Assembly: GCA_022781925.1 (NCBI GenBank)
Contig: JALESO010000017.1
Span: 82,430-146,429, forward strand
DNA length: 64,000 nucleotides
From: Lachnospiraceae bacterium
GTDB lineage: Bacteria; Bacillota; Clostridia; Lachnospirales; Lachnospiraceae
Direction: 5' to 3'
The notes under the pieces are model-generated. The model made no database searches and was not told where the DNA came from. It saw only the letters and a program-made list of their open reading frames with translations. Shown here piece by piece: positions 38,611-48,592 of this stretch (position 1 is its first letter; each line of letters begins with the position of its first letter). The translations under genes and the position numbers were made by a program.

Positions 38611-40194
38611 TCAGGACAATCCATACTCTGACAGTTTCCGGTAAAACGTCCGTCTGGATACTTTCAGTTCCTGAATTACCGCATTGCGATCTCCATGGCA
38701 TCGTTCCAATGCCGCCGCGATCACATGTTTCTCATAAGCCTCCACCTGTTCCTTCAGACTGTCAAAATACATACCGTCTTCCAGCATGGAAAAATCCTTT
38801 GTCTGCACATCCTGCTGCACGGTTTCTACCGCAGCAACACCGGAGATATGTTCCGGCAAATCTCCCGCGCCAATGGAATCCGACATCGTCAGCACCACTG
38901 CACTTTCCACCACATTTCGCAGTTCACGGACATTTCCCGGCCATTTATAATTCATCAATGCCTGATACGCACTTTCTTTCAGATGTTTTTCTTTCTGATA
39001 TTTGTGATTAAATGTATCCAGAAATTCATTTGCCAGCAAAATCACATCACTACCACGTTTTCTGAGAGGCGGTATCTCAATGGAGATAACATTCAAACGA
39101 AAATACAGATCCATTCGAAAGGTTCCATCCTCAATCATCTGTTCCAATGGCTGATTGGTCGCCGCGATCACTCGCACATCAATTGGAATATTTTTCTGTC
39201 CACCTACTTTTTCAATCTCACCTTCCTGAAGCACGCGCAGCAATTTTGCCTGCATTGCCATCGGCAGATCACCGATCTCATCCAGAAAAATCGTTCCGCC
39301 ATGAGCCAATTCAAATTTTCCGGCACGGCCGCCTTTTTTTGCTCCGGTAAAAGAACCTTCCTCGTAACCAAACAATTCACTCTCGATCAATGCTTCCGGA
39401 ATTGCTGCACAATTTACCTTAATAAATGGCTGATTCCTTCTGGCACTGTTTTCCTGTACGATCTTGCAGATGACTTCTTTACCAGTTCCGTTCTCGCCAC
39501 GAATCAACACTGACGCATCCGTAGACGCCACCATCATCGATTTTCGAATGCAGTTCAGATAGACTTCACTCTCACCGATAATATGATTTGTTTTCAGGAA
39601 ATCCCTGGCACGAATCTCCTGATTATATTCCTCTGCCACCTGGGAAATACGCTGCACCTCACTGGTCAGATGATTCAATTCTGTAATATCCGTAAACAGG
39701 GAACATGCCCCAATGAACTCTCCCTGCTGATACAACGGAAACATATTTACCGACACATATTTCTGCACGGACTGGATCAGCTGTTTTTCCCGCCGTTTTG
39801 GTTGCTGCGTTTCCAACACTTCCAGAAGTGCCGCATCCTTTTCAATCTGATTCATGTAACGCCCAATAATTTTTCCCGGAGCCACATTCAAAATATCCGA
39901 ATACGCCGGATTTACATAAAAAATTCGACTTTCCCTGTCAACCGCAATGACACCGATATTCAAATGTTCCAGAATCTGAGCCATATCCATCGATTGGTTC
40001 CATTGATAGATAAACCGAAGCCGCTCTGCCTGAATTGCACCAAGCATTTCGCCATGTTCATCCACAATACCGATATATTTTTCTTCTGTATTTAGTACAC
40101 GCTGGTCAATATCCCTAATTCGAATTCCTGCCGGAAGAAAACTCTTTGTCTCAACATTCTTTCGATTCGGGTTCATAAAGCGCGTAATTTCCAT
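38611..40194 (-). CDS. Sigma-54-dependent activator (PAS-AAA+-Fis HTH)
   Basis: A 527-residue enhancer-binding protein. An N-terminal segment (1-75) and a PAS domain (about 78-190) are followed by the AAA+ domain (about 205-435) with Walker A GENGTGKE, the sigma-54 contact loop in the form GSFTGA, Walker B GGTIFLDEIGD and R-finger region FRMDLYFRLNV. The C-terminal Fis-type helix-turn-helix is DRNAVIQELKVSRRTFYRKL. It probably senses a ligand through the PAS or N-terminal domain and activates the HMG-CoA operon from the palindromes just beyond its 3' end. Confidence 0.93.
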   Translation of the reverse strand: MEITRFMNPNRKNVETKSFLPAGIRIRDIDQRVLNTEEKYIGIVDEHGEMLGAIQAERLRFIYQWNQSMDMAQILEHLNIGVIAVDRESRIFYVNPAYSDILNVAPGKIIGRYMNQIEKDAALLEVLETQQPKRREKQLIQSVQKYVSVNMFPLYQQGEFIGACSLFTDITELNHLTSEVQRISQVAEEYNQEIRARDFLKTNHIIGESEVYLNCIRKSMMVASTDASVLIRGENGTGKEVICKIVQENSARRNQPFIKVNCAAIPEALIESELFGYEEGSFTGAKKGGRAGKFELAHGGTIFLDEIGDLPMAMQAKLLRVLQEGEIEKVGGQKNIPIDVRVIAATNQPLEQMIEDGTFRMDLYFRLNVISIEIPPLRKRGSDVILLANEFLDTFNHKYQKEKHLKESAYQALMNYKWPGNVRELRNVVESAVVLTMSDSIGAGDLPEHISGVAAVETVQQDVQTKDFSMLEDGMYFDSLKEQVEAYEKHVIAAALERCHGDRNAVIQELKVSRRTFYRKLSEYGLS

Positions 40195-40239
40195 TGTTTC
40201 CCACCAACTTTCTATCTTCTGCCTTATCCGCTCTTAGTG

Positions 40240-41418
40240 TTACCACAACTTTAACAGTCGGATTGCTTTCCCCGCCAGCTTATACGTCACGTTTTCCAGT
40301 TCTTTTGACGCATTCTTTAATTCTTTTCGGATAGGAATCCCCTGCGGACAGTGCTGCTCACATTTGCCGCAGCCCACGCACTGGGAAGCACTGGTGGGTG
40401 TCTGCCGGAAGATCGTACACTGCATATATCCCTTCCGCGCCGTCTTCTTATTCTCACTGTAAATCAGGTTGTAAAAACTGAAGGTGCCCGGGATATCTAC
40501 ATTTTTCGGACATGGCATGCAATAGCCACAGCCGGTGCAGCCCACCTTCATGCTGTGATTGATCGCATCCTTTAATTCATTGACAAAGGCCGTCTCTTCT
40601 GCTGTAAAGGCTCCCGCTTTCGTCTCCGATGCGATCCGGCAGTTCTCCCGCACCATCTCAATGGAATTCATACCGGACAGCACCGTCGTCACCTCCGGCT
40701 GGTTCCAGAGCCAGCGAAATGCCCACTCTGCCGCACTGCGTCCGGATGGATGCGCTGCCACCTTCTGTTTTGCTTCCTCCGGCAATAAATTTACCAGCTT
40801 ACCGCCCCGCAGCGGCTCCATGATCATCACCGGAAGTCCCTTTGACGCAGCATACTGCAGACCCTTTCGTCCTGCCTGACTGTTTTCATCCAGATAATTA
40901 TACTGGATCATGCAAAAATCCCAGTCATAGGCATCCACCAGCTCACAGAAATCCTCTGTATTTCCATGATAGGAAAATCCGATCCGGTGAACCTCCCCGG
41001 AAGCTTTCTTCTTTGCGATCCAGTTCTCGATGCCAAGGCCTTTTAATTTTTCCCACGTTTCCAGATTGGTCAGCATGTGCATCAGGTAAAAATCAATGTA
41101 ATTTGTCCGCAGTCTGCGCAACTGCTCCTGAAAAGTCTTTTCCAGACCTGCCGCAGACTTGATCAGGTAATGCGGCAGTTTATCCGCGATATAAATCTGC
41201 TCCCGGCAGTGATTTTTCTCAAAAATCTTTCCCATGGCTTCTTCGCTGCCGCTGTAAATATAAGCCGTGTCAAAATAGTTGACACCCAGCTTCATGGCTT
41301 CCAGGATCTCTGCCTCTGCTTTTTCCAGATTGATCTTTCCGTTTTCCTTTGTGAAACGCATACAACCAAAGGCCAGCATGGAAACCGGATGTTTTTCTTT
41401 GTCATATCGATATTGCAT
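40240..41418 (-). CDS. Aldo/keto reductase with C-terminal 2[4Fe-4S] domain (second copy)
   Basis: A 392-residue protein with the same architecture as that at 30750-31871 but divergent. The barrel has FDTAYIYSGSEE (Asp, Tyr), the lysine in IADKLPHY and the histidine in LMHML. The ferredoxin-type tail has CTGCGYCMPC and CVGCGKCEQHC. The start is taken as ATG 41418 with AGGAG seven bases upstream. It overlaps closely with the acyltransferase gene before it, so both are likely cotranscribed. Confidence 0.87.
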   Translation of the reverse strand: MQYRYDKEKHPVSMLAFGCMRFTKENGKINLEKAEAEILEAMKLGVNYFDTAYIYSGSEEAMGKIFEKNHCREQIYIADKLPHYLIKSAAGLEKTFQEQLRRLRTNYIDFYLMHMLTNLETWEKLKGLGIENWIAKKKASGEVHRIGFSYHGNTEDFCELVDAYDWDFCMIQYNYLDENSQAGRKGLQYAASKGLPVMIMEPLRGGKLVNLLPEEAKQKVAAHPSGRSAAEWAFRWLWNQPEVTTVLSGMNSIEMVRENCRIASETKAGAFTAEETAFVNELKDAINHSMKVGCTGCGYCMPCPKNVDIPGTFSFYNLIYSENKKTARKGYMQCTIFRQTPTSASQCVGCGKCEQHCPQGIPIRKELKNASKELENVTYKLAGKAIRLLKLW

Positions 41419-41432
41419 CATTATTCTCCTGT

Positions 41433-42386
41433 TCATGAACTTTCATTCTTTTTTCTGTTTCCATAATACGGGATCGCAATCTTCCGCAACAGCCGCTCAA
41501 ATCCATTCCAGGAAAGCCCTAAGGTCAATCCTACCGTGATCAGCAGCTGCCACCCGATTTTATTAAACAACCAATCATTTAATGGCGTATACATCAGGAT
41601 CAGAATAATGATAGAATGTAGTAAATATACGCTCAGCGTATTTTTTCCAACGGTCTCGATCACAGGCAGCCGTTTCGTGGGCACCCAGACAATCAGGATC
41701 CAGATCCACAGAAATGCGATCATCCATGCCAGGATACGTGTGTACCAGGTATACATGCCACCATTGAAACTTTCCGTTCCCCAGAACAGCTTCCGGCTGC
41801 TGAGCTCCCCTGCCAGAATAAAACCGGTAACGATACAGACTGCCAGAATCGCCGTGGCAACCTTTGATTCCTTTGGATTCCATTTTTTCCCATAGTTCAG
41901 AAAAAAGTGACCGTCCTTTTCGTAATATCCTGCCAGGAAAAACGGCAGGAAATTCATGATCCGTGACATTGCCATAAAATTGTCCGTGTCCGGATTATAT
42001 CCGATCACAATGCCAAGCACCATGGACAGGATCAGATATGCCACCCGATGCCGTTTGTTTTTCGTATCAAATACCGGGAGCAGCAGCTGATAGATGATCA
42101 TCGCCATCAGATACCATAAGGTCCAGCGCGGTGTAAAAAACTGCATGTCGATTTTCACCGGATGCCCCCACTTGATACTGTCCAGTATAAAATCCAGCAG
42201 GAAACGAAGCAGCTGAAAGACCATATATAATGGAAAAATCCTGGACAAAATTTTCTTTGGTTCCACCCGGGCAAAATAGCCGGATATAAAAATAAATGCA
42301 GGCATATGAAAACTGAAAATGATCTTATATAAAATATCTACCTGCGGTGTGTCTGCAAAGGTACTGATCATATGTCCGAACACCAC
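41433..42386 (-). CDS. Acyltransferase family 3 membrane protein, N-terminus without a clear start
   Basis: A 317-residue open segment of an acyltransferase-3 protein with about ten membrane segments, the kind that O-acetylates cell-surface sugars. The conserved histidine lies in VVFGHM right at the only standard start, a GTG at 42386. The same frame upstream encodes the typical N-terminus RNYHFDNIKALLIFL as far as a stop at 42450-42452, with no ATG, GTG or TTG. Removing one A near 42449-42450 would join it to an ATG reading MGVTDITGE. The gene may be frameshifted or use a rare start. Confidence 0.75.
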   Translation of the reverse strand: MVFGHMISTFADTPQVDILYKIIFSFHMPAFIFISGYFARVEPKKILSRIFPLYMVFQLLRFLLDFILDSIKWGHPVKIDMQFFTPRWTLWYLMAMIIYQLLLPVFDTKNKRHRVAYLILSMVLGIVIGYNPDTDNFMAMSRIMNFLPFFLAGYYEKDGHFFLNYGKKWNPKESKVATAILAVCIVTGFILAGELSSRKLFWGTESFNGGMYTWYTRILAWMIAFLWIWILIVWVPTKRLPVIETVGKNTLSVYLLHSIIILILMYTPLNDWLFNKIGWQLLITVGLTLGLSWNGFERLLRKIAIPYYGNRKKNESS

Positions 42387-42468
42387 CAGAAAAATCAGTA
42401 ACGCCTTGATATTATCGAAATGATAATTTCTTTCCCCTGTTATGTCAGTTCACTCCCATTCTTTCTAT

Positions 42469-42484
42469 AATGATTATAATCATT
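42469..42484. promoter_or_regulatory. Perfect 16-bp palindrome, possible operator
   Basis: AATGATTATAATCATT is fully self-complementary and lies just upstream of the acyltransferase gene. It resembles the general form of Fur-family boxes. No regulator gene is nearby. Confidence 0.35.
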
Positions 42485-42592
42485 TTATATTGGAAAATTT
42501 CCGTATTATTTTTCATCTGTACATCTAAGAAAGTATACCGTCTTTTGATGAAAATCGCAAGTTCAAGAAGTATCGCCCATAAACGGGTTTTG

Positions 42593-42619
42593 TTAGCACT
42601 CATTTAAAAAGAGTGCTAA
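42593..42619. promoter_or_regulatory. CIRCE operator (HrcA site)
   Basis: TTAGCACTC, nine bases, GAGTGCTAA: an exact match to the CIRCE inverted repeat bound by HrcA. It lies just upstream of the -35 box of htpG. Confidence 0.95.
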
Positions 42620-42626
42620 TTTTCTA

Positions 42627-42655
42627 TTGACTTTTCATTTTTGGAGTATTATAGT
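42627..42655 (+). promoter_or_regulatory. Promoter of htpG
   Basis: TTGACT, 17 bases, TATAGT, seven bases after CIRCE, leaving a leader of about 90 bases. Confidence 0.8.
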
Positions 42656-42755
42656 GTATTTATGCTTTCAGAGATTCCTATTTTTTATCAGAATTTCTGA
42701 ACCGAATATGTCAATTTTTCAAAAATATCTATAAAAAGAAACAGGAGTGATAAGT

Positions 42756-44813
42756 ATGAGTAACAAACACGGAAGTCTTTCCATCAACAGTGACAACATT
42801 TTTCCGATCATCAAAAAATGGCTGTATTCCGATCATGATATCTTCTATCGTGAGCTTGTATCCAACGGATGTGATGCCATCACAAAGCTGAAAAAACTGG
42901 ATATGATGGGCGAATATACACTGCCGGATGATTACGAAGCAAAAGTGGAAGTACGTGTCAACCCGACAGAGAAAACCTTAAAATTCATTGATAACGGTCT
43001 TGGTATGACTGCCGATGAAGTAGAAGAATATATCAACCAGATTGCATTTTCCGGAGCAACCGATTTCCTTGAGAAATACAAAGACAAATCCAACGACGAT
43101 CAGATCATCGGTCATTTCGGACTTGGTTTCTACTCCGCATTTATGGTAGCGGATGAAGTTCATATCGATACCCTCTCCTATCAGGATGGTGCCACACCGG
43201 TTCACTGGGAATGTGACGGCGGTACAGAGTTCGATATGAAAGACGGTAACAAGACAACCGTTGGTACCGAGATCACCTTATTCTTAAATGAAGATTGTCT
43301 GGAGTTCGCCAACGAATACCGTGCAAAAGAAGTCCTGACCAAATACTGCTCTTTCATGCCGACAGAGATCTATCTCGTAAACGAAACTGCCGAGCCGGAG
43401 TATGAGACCATTCTCCCAGAAGAGAAAACAGACAAAGACACCGTCATTGAGACCATCATCGAAGAAGCCAAAACAGAAGAAAAAGAAAACGAGAACGGCG
43501 AAAAAGAGGTTGTAGAAGTATCTCCGCGTACCGAGAAATTAAAAATCTTAAAACGCCCGGTTCCGATCAACGACCCGCATCCGCTCTGGACCAAACATCC
43601 AAACGAGTGCAGCGATGAAGATTACAAAGCGTTTTACCGCAACGTATTCCATGATTACAAAGAGCCGTTATTCTGGATCCATCTGAACATGGATTATCCG
43701 TTCAACTTAAAAGGCATCCTCTACTTCCCGAAGATCAATACCGAGTACGATTCCATCGAAGGAACCATCAAACTGTACAACAACCAGGTATTTATCGCAG
43801 ATAACATCAAAGAAGTGATTCCGGAATTCCTGATGCTCTTAAAAGGTGTCATCGACTGCCCGGATCTGCCGCTGAACGTATCCAGAAGTGCTCTGCAGAA
43901 CGATGGATTTGTCAAGAAAATCTCTGAGTACATCACCAAGAAAGTGGCTGACAAGCTCACAGGCATGTGCAAGACAGACAAAGAAAGCTATGAGAAATAC
44001 TGGGATGACATCAGCCCGTTCATCAAATTCGGCTGCTTAAAAGACGAGAAATTCTGTGACCGTATGAACGATTATATTCTCTTCAAGGACATCAATGACA
44101 AATACATGACGCTTCCGGAGCTCTTAAAAGAGAAAGAGGAAAAAGAGGCAGAAGCCAAAGATGAAAACGCGGAAGAGAAAGCAGATGACGCTGATGCACA
44201 GAAAGACACCCGCGAAACCATCTACTATGTAACCGATAAAAATCAGCAGGGACAGTACATCCGTATGTTCAAGGAATCTGGCATGAATGCTGTCATCCTT
44301 GACCACAACATTGATACTTCCTTCATCACTCAGTTAGAGCAGCGGAATCAGAATTACAAATTCATGCGTATCGATGCAGATGTGACCGATGCCCTGAAAG
44401 AAGAAGTATCCGAGGAAGAGATGAAATCTGCTCTGGATACACTGACAGAGACATTCCGCACTGCCCTCGGCAAAGAGAATCTGGATGTAAAAGTAGAAAA
44501 ATTAAAAGACGCTTCTATCTCATCCATGATCACACTCTCCGAAGAGGGACGCCGTATGCAGGATATGATGAAGATGTACAATATGTACGGCATGGATCCG
44601 TCCATGTTCGGTGGCAACGAAACACTGATCCTGAACGTCAACAACAAACTGGTTCAGTACATCCTGGATCACAAAGATGGCGAGCATGTACCGATGTTCT
44701 GCAAACAGCTTTATGATCTGGCTATGCTGTCCAACCAGCCGCTTACACCGGAAGCTATGACAGCATTCATTAACCGAAGCAATGAGGTTATGATGATCCT
44801 GGCTGATAAATAG
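42756..44813 (+). CDS. htpG: Chaperone HtpG (Hsp90 family)
   Basis: A 685-residue Hsp90 with the GHKL ATPase motifs (NGCDAITKL, DNGLGMT, GHFGLGFYSAFMVAD), middle domain and C-terminal dimerisation domain. Two acidic Lys/Glu-rich stretches, at about 220-245 and 455-480, lengthen it compared with the E. coli enzyme. The start is ATG 42756 with AGGAG eight bases upstream; a GTG three codons earlier overlaps the ribosome site. Control by HrcA through the CIRCE element is likely. Confidence 0.95.
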   Translation: MSNKHGSLSINSDNIFPIIKKWLYSDHDIFYRELVSNGCDAITKLKKLDMMGEYTLPDDYEAKVEVRVNPTEKTLKFIDNGLGMTADEVEEYINQIAFSGATDFLEKYKDKSNDDQIIGHFGLGFYSAFMVADEVHIDTLSYQDGATPVHWECDGGTEFDMKDGNKTTVGTEITLFLNEDCLEFANEYRAKEVLTKYCSFMPTEIYLVNETAEPEYETILPEEKTDKDTVIETIIEEAKTEEKENENGEKEVVEVSPRTEKLKILKRPVPINDPHPLWTKHPNECSDEDYKAFYRNVFHDYKEPLFWIHLNMDYPFNLKGILYFPKINTEYDSIEGTIKLYNNQVFIADNIKEVIPEFLMLLKGVIDCPDLPLNVSRSALQNDGFVKKISEYITKKVADKLTGMCKTDKESYEKYWDDISPFIKFGCLKDEKFCDRMNDYILFKDINDKYMTLPELLKEKEEKEAEAKDENAEEKADDADAQKDTRETIYYVTDKNQQGQYIRMFKESGMNAVILDHNIDTSFITQLEQRNQNYKFMRIDADVTDALKEEVSEEEMKSALDTLTETFRTALGKENLDVKVEKLKDASISSMITLSEEGRRMQDMMKMYNMYGMDPSMFGGNETLILNVNNKLVQYILDHKDGEHVPMFCKQLYDLAMLSNQPLTPEAMTAFINRSNEVMMILADK

Positions 44814-44860
44814 TCATTGGCTACGTTTTATATGCTTTTATAGAAACCAATAAAATCTAA

Positions 44861-44926
44861 AGAACCTCCGTATTTTGCATCACGCAGGCTGAGACGCCTT
44901 GCTTTGATGAAAAATACGGAGGTTCT
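44861..44926. repeat. 66-bp long-hairpin repeat, copy A
   Basis: AGAACCTCCGTATTTT and AAAATACGGAGGTTCT arms around a 34-base loop that is itself partly self-complementary (GCATCA/TGATG, GCAGGC/GCCTTGC). It differs from copy B (52266-52331) at one base and has the same orientation. It sits between the convergent htpG and FtsX-like genes and may act as a terminator. Confidence 0.85.
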
Positions 44927-44937
44927 ATTGCTACTAT

Positions 44938-45953
44938 CTACCATGCGATTTTTCTTATAGAGTATAAACACCCTAAACTTCCAATACTCCACAACACTCC
45001 TTTGAAAAAAGCTATCCAGTATGGATACAAAAAAGTTTCCACCCTCTGCGTCAAAAAGGTAATCTTTTCCTCATTCCACGTCTGTGCCAGCTCCCGCCAG
45101 GCATTAAAATCTGACCATACTGCAGGTAAGCCGGAAAATGATAGTTCAAAAGCGGTTCCAAATAATACCATGCATAATCCAGCTGTTCCGATTCCAACTG
45201 CTGCCAGAATCAGTCTACAAATCCCCTTTTCATTCCGAAACCATACCATAATCTGTCTTTCATAATAAAAAAGTACAACCAAAATCAATATTCCAATGAA
45301 ACCTTTGAGGCAATGATCCAGAAATAAAATATCATATGAAATTCCGCCTCCATAACGACTCATAAATACCTGATCCGGTTCTGTCAATCCAATGGTATGC
45401 TCCTGATCTACAATGACATAATACAATCCTGACACACTTTCTGAGGATGTTTCATAGACAAACAGTGGCTGTTTTTGTGCAATCACGCCACGTACTGTAA
45501 ATGTTCTTCCCTGATAATTAACGGACAGTCCGCGGACATCTGTATCTCCAAAAAGTTCATACGCTGTCCCTTCACTGATAAGACAACTGCTCTCTTCACC
45601 TGTAAACAACTCTGGGGCAGATGGATAAAGATTCTGGGTATTTCCACAAACCGTCAATATCTCACATGACTGACTGCGACCGAGATCTGTTCCTGTTATC
45701 ATATCTTTTCCCTGATTTCCCCAGAACGTTGCATTGACAGAATTTTCCTGTTCCGCATTCTTTTTTAGCACTTCGACTGCATAAGCCCCTGTATACATAG
45801 ACTGATTTTCTTCATATAAAATCATTTTTACATGACTGCGCTCCAACACTTGCAGATTTTGCACACTTTTCCAGAAGCAGCAAAATAATAAAGCAAAAAG
45901 CAGAATGCCAAACCAATTTTTGTATTTTTTCTTTTCATTTTTCGCTTCCTCAT
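44938..45953 (-). pseudogene. FtsX/MacB-like permease, 5' frameshift
   Basis: The open part (308 residues from GTG 45864) contains a MacB-type extracytoplasmic domain and three C-terminal membrane segments. The natural start, ATG 45953, overlaps the HlyD-gene stop, but its frame fails. One more A in the run at 45938-45942 would give a protein with the expected N-terminal membrane helix (KYKNWFGILLFALLF) joined to the rest. It is the last gene of a locus with several other lesions. An associated ATPase gene is absent. Confidence 0.7.
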
Positions 45954-46795
45954 TCCTGTACGCGGACTGGATTATTATCGTTCAGTTCACGGGATGTCTC
46001 CAATACTACCTGCTGTCCGGCAAAAATCCCATCCACCGCAGCCGTCTGAGCATCACTGTCAAGCAGTTCCACTTTTTCTCTTCTCGCTATCTTCTGCTTT
46101 CCAAGGATGGTGTCAGCCTCCTCTACCACATAAACATAATAATCGTCATCCCCATTTTGATGTAAAGCCGCCTTATCTATACAGTTTTCATAGCTTTTTC
46201 GTTCCTGTGTATCATCCATCAGCATCAAAACTGCACTCTCCGTAGTCAGTTCACCGGCTTCCACACGAAGACCCGCCACCGTTCCGGACGTTTCTGTCGA
46301 CAAAATTCCATCTGTTTCTTTCAGTGCTTCCAGTTCCGCATATTTTTTCTCATACTGCGCCACAGAAATATCATTCTGCTGAATCTGCGTGGATGGCATC
46401 ACCGTTCCCTCTTTTTCCTGCTGTTTTTGCTGTGCACGCAGTTCCTGATTCTGCAGGTTCAGCTTTTTGATCTCATCGGTATATTCATCCATTTTTCTCT
46501 GTAAAGAAGTCAGATTCAGCTGCAGAAGCTGATCACCTGTTTCCACATGCTGCCCTTCTGTACAATAATACTGCTCCACTAAAATTCCTTCCGGTAAAAC
46601 AACGGTGCTCTGTCTTGCTGCACTCCCATTCACCGTATGGCTGATTGTTCCTGATGCCGGAGAAGTCAGCGTCACCGTTGCTGTGGTCGCATTATGGACA
46701 ACTCTGGAAAATATCGTAAAAAATATCATAATACATACAAATCCTGCAATCAGCTTTCCAATCCATTCTTTCTGTCCTCTGCCTGTCTGCTTCAT
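45950..46795 (-). CDS. HlyD/RND-type periplasmic adaptor-like protein
   Basis: A 281-residue membrane-anchored adaptor: an N-terminal helix (about 12-30), a biotinyl-lipoyl-like half (VTLTSPASGTISHTV), a coiled coil of about 60 residues rich in Gln/Lys, the second lipoyl half (STETSGTVAGLRVEAGE) and a beta-barrel end. Such adaptors normally serve efflux pumps with an FtsX/MacB permease, which fits the next gene. Here it overlaps by four bases a sugar-importer-type permease gene, an unusual combination. Confidence 0.8.
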   Translation of the reverse strand: MKQTGRGQKEWIGKLIAGFVCIMIFFTIFSRVVHNATTATVTLTSPASGTISHTVNGSAARQSTVVLPEGILVEQYYCTEGQHVETGDQLLQLNLTSLQRKMDEYTDEIKKLNLQNQELRAQQKQQEKEGTVMPSTQIQQNDISVAQYEKKYAELEALKETDGILSTETSGTVAGLRVEAGELTTESAVLMLMDDTQERKSYENCIDKAALHQNGDDDYYVYVVEEADTILGKQKIARREKVELLDSDAQTAAVDGIFAGQQVVLETSRELNDNNPVRVQE

Positions 46796-47639
46796 TTTTC
46801 CTTTTCCTCCTGCATCATTGTTTCAAATCCGCTCTGCAGATATTTTTGCCCTGCTGCAAATACAAGTGCCGCCGGAATCAGCGCCAGTATTGCCACACAA
46901 AAATTCAATCCGATATCTATATTACTTGCGGCTGACAGATACATCGATAACGGCCATTTACTCTTTGTCTGCAAAAAGGTCATCGGCTGCTCGATTAGAT
47001 TCCAGTATTCCAGAAAGCTTAAAACCAGTGCTGACAAGATTCCTTCCTTCGCCATGGGAATCCCTATTTTCCACAAAATCTGCCATTCACCGCTTCCATC
47101 AATCCGAGCAGCCTCCAGCACTTCTTCCGGAATTTTCTGAAACGAAACATACACAATAAATACTATAAATGCGGAAAAAATCCCCGGAAGGATCACCGAC
47201 CAAACGTATCCAGTAAACCCAATTTTTTTATAGTCAGATATTCTGCCAGCATCATGACCTGAAACGGCATAACCATCAAAATGACATAAAGCACAAACAA
47301 AACTTTTCGAAAAGGAAAGCGATATCGTGCCAGCCCCCAGGCTGCCGGGATCCCCACAAATACCTGTCCAAGCAGCACCATTCCTGTAATCTTTACAGAG
47401 TTCCAGAACATGGTAAACACTTCCGGCGAATCGATCAGTAATGCAATATAGAACCGAAAAGATGGCTCCTTGGGGAATAAACTCCAGTCTGCATACTGAT
47501 TTCCGGTTCCGAGCACTCCGGCGAGATGCGCCTGAATCTCATGACTGCTCATAAAAGAACCAACCAGCATAAACAGACATGGATAGCAAAACAAAAATGC
47601 AAGGACGGAAAATGTCACAACCAGCAATTTCTTTTTCAA
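46792..47639 (-). pseudogene. MalG-like ABC sugar permease, split by a one-base frameshift
   Basis: Two adjoining reading frames, 148 and 134 residues, together give a full carbohydrate ABC permease of about 282 residues. The EAA loop (EEVLEAARIDGSGEWQILWKIGIP) is in the second part. At 47196-47202 a run of three T, where four would read DTFWSVILPG, shifts the frame and ends the first part at TGA. The second part begins at an overlapping GTG, so reinitiation is possible. The first part starts at TTG overlapping the upstream stop. Confidence 0.8.
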
Positions 47640-48583
47640 AGCAGTTCACCATCCTTCGTACATAATTTTCTCAAAATAATGACAAACGCACCTATCACGA
47701 TCGCGTGAACCACAGCCGCCGCAGACATTTTATCAATGGAAAGTTCCCGAAACCAGTTATTATACAGATGCTGCATCAGATAAATGCTCTCATGCGGATA
47801 ATCCCCTGCAACCAGATACGCCTCCCGAAATATTTTAAATGCATTCATCAACGACAACACGGCGATCACGAAAAAAGACGGCACAAGGTTTGGCAGTGTC
47901 ACAGAGAAAAAACAACGTATTTTTCCGGCCCCATCCATCATGGCAGCTTCATAGACAGAATGGGGAATCATCACCAGTCCTGCCATCCAAAGCAAAATGT
48001 CATATCCAAGATTTTTCCATAAAAAACTGCCAATCAGAATCACAAAAGCTGCGTTTGTGTTCAGCCAGTTACTCTCCTGTCCGCCAGCCAGATGCAAAAT
48101 CGCATTTACAAATCCTTTATTTGCAAAAAGCAGTTCCCAGAACATTGCAACCGAAACCACCGGGATAGCCATGGGAAAAAGAAACATATTTTTCAATCGC
48201 TCTCCCATTCGCCCCCACTCAGCCAGAAATACTGCCAGCAGCAGAGAAAGTACCAACAATAATGGCAGTCCGATTGCCAGAAACCGAATGGTATTTTTCC
48301 CTGCCAATAAAAAGGCATCGTTTGTGAATACCATCTGGTAATTGTTCCAGCCAACAAATTTTCCTGTCGCCACAGAGGTAAAAGAACACCGCAATACATC
48401 CAGAAACGGAACCAGCATAAAGATGCAGACACCGGCAAAACTTGGCAGTACAAAACCGATTCCCCGCAAGGCCATTTTCCATTCCCGTCCATGAAACAGA
48501 TTTCCCGGATTTTTTCTCATTTTCCCTTTTTTGCGTTTTTTCTTAAAATAATTTTGTTTCATAATTTTCACATTTCCAGACAC
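47636..48583 (-). CDS. MalF-like ABC sugar permease
   Basis: A 315-residue membrane protein with about six segments and the permease EAA motif (YEAAMMDGAGKIRCFFSVTLPNL). It would form the import channel with the MalG-like protein and receive substrate from the lipoprotein encoded upstream. The cytosolic ATPase is not encoded here and would have to be shared from elsewhere, as for many CUT1 systems in Firmicutes. The start is a GTG; an ATG seven codons in (MKQNYFKK) is also possible. Confidence 0.85.
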   Translation of the reverse strand: MSGNVKIMKQNYFKKKRKKGKMRKNPGNLFHGREWKMALRGIGFVLPSFAGVCIFMLVPFLDVLRCSFTSVATGKFVGWNNYQMVFTNDAFLLAGKNTIRFLAIGLPLLLVLSLLLAVFLAEWGRMGERLKNMFLFPMAIPVVSVAMFWELLFANKGFVNAILHLAGGQESNWLNTNAAFVILIGSFLWKNLGYDILLWMAGLVMIPHSVYEAAMMDGAGKIRCFFSVTLPNLVPSFFVIAVLSLMNAFKIFREAYLVAGDYPHESIYLMQHLYNNWFRELSIDKMSAAAVVHAIVIGAFVIILRKLCTKDGELL

Positions 48584-48592
48584 TGTTCAAAC

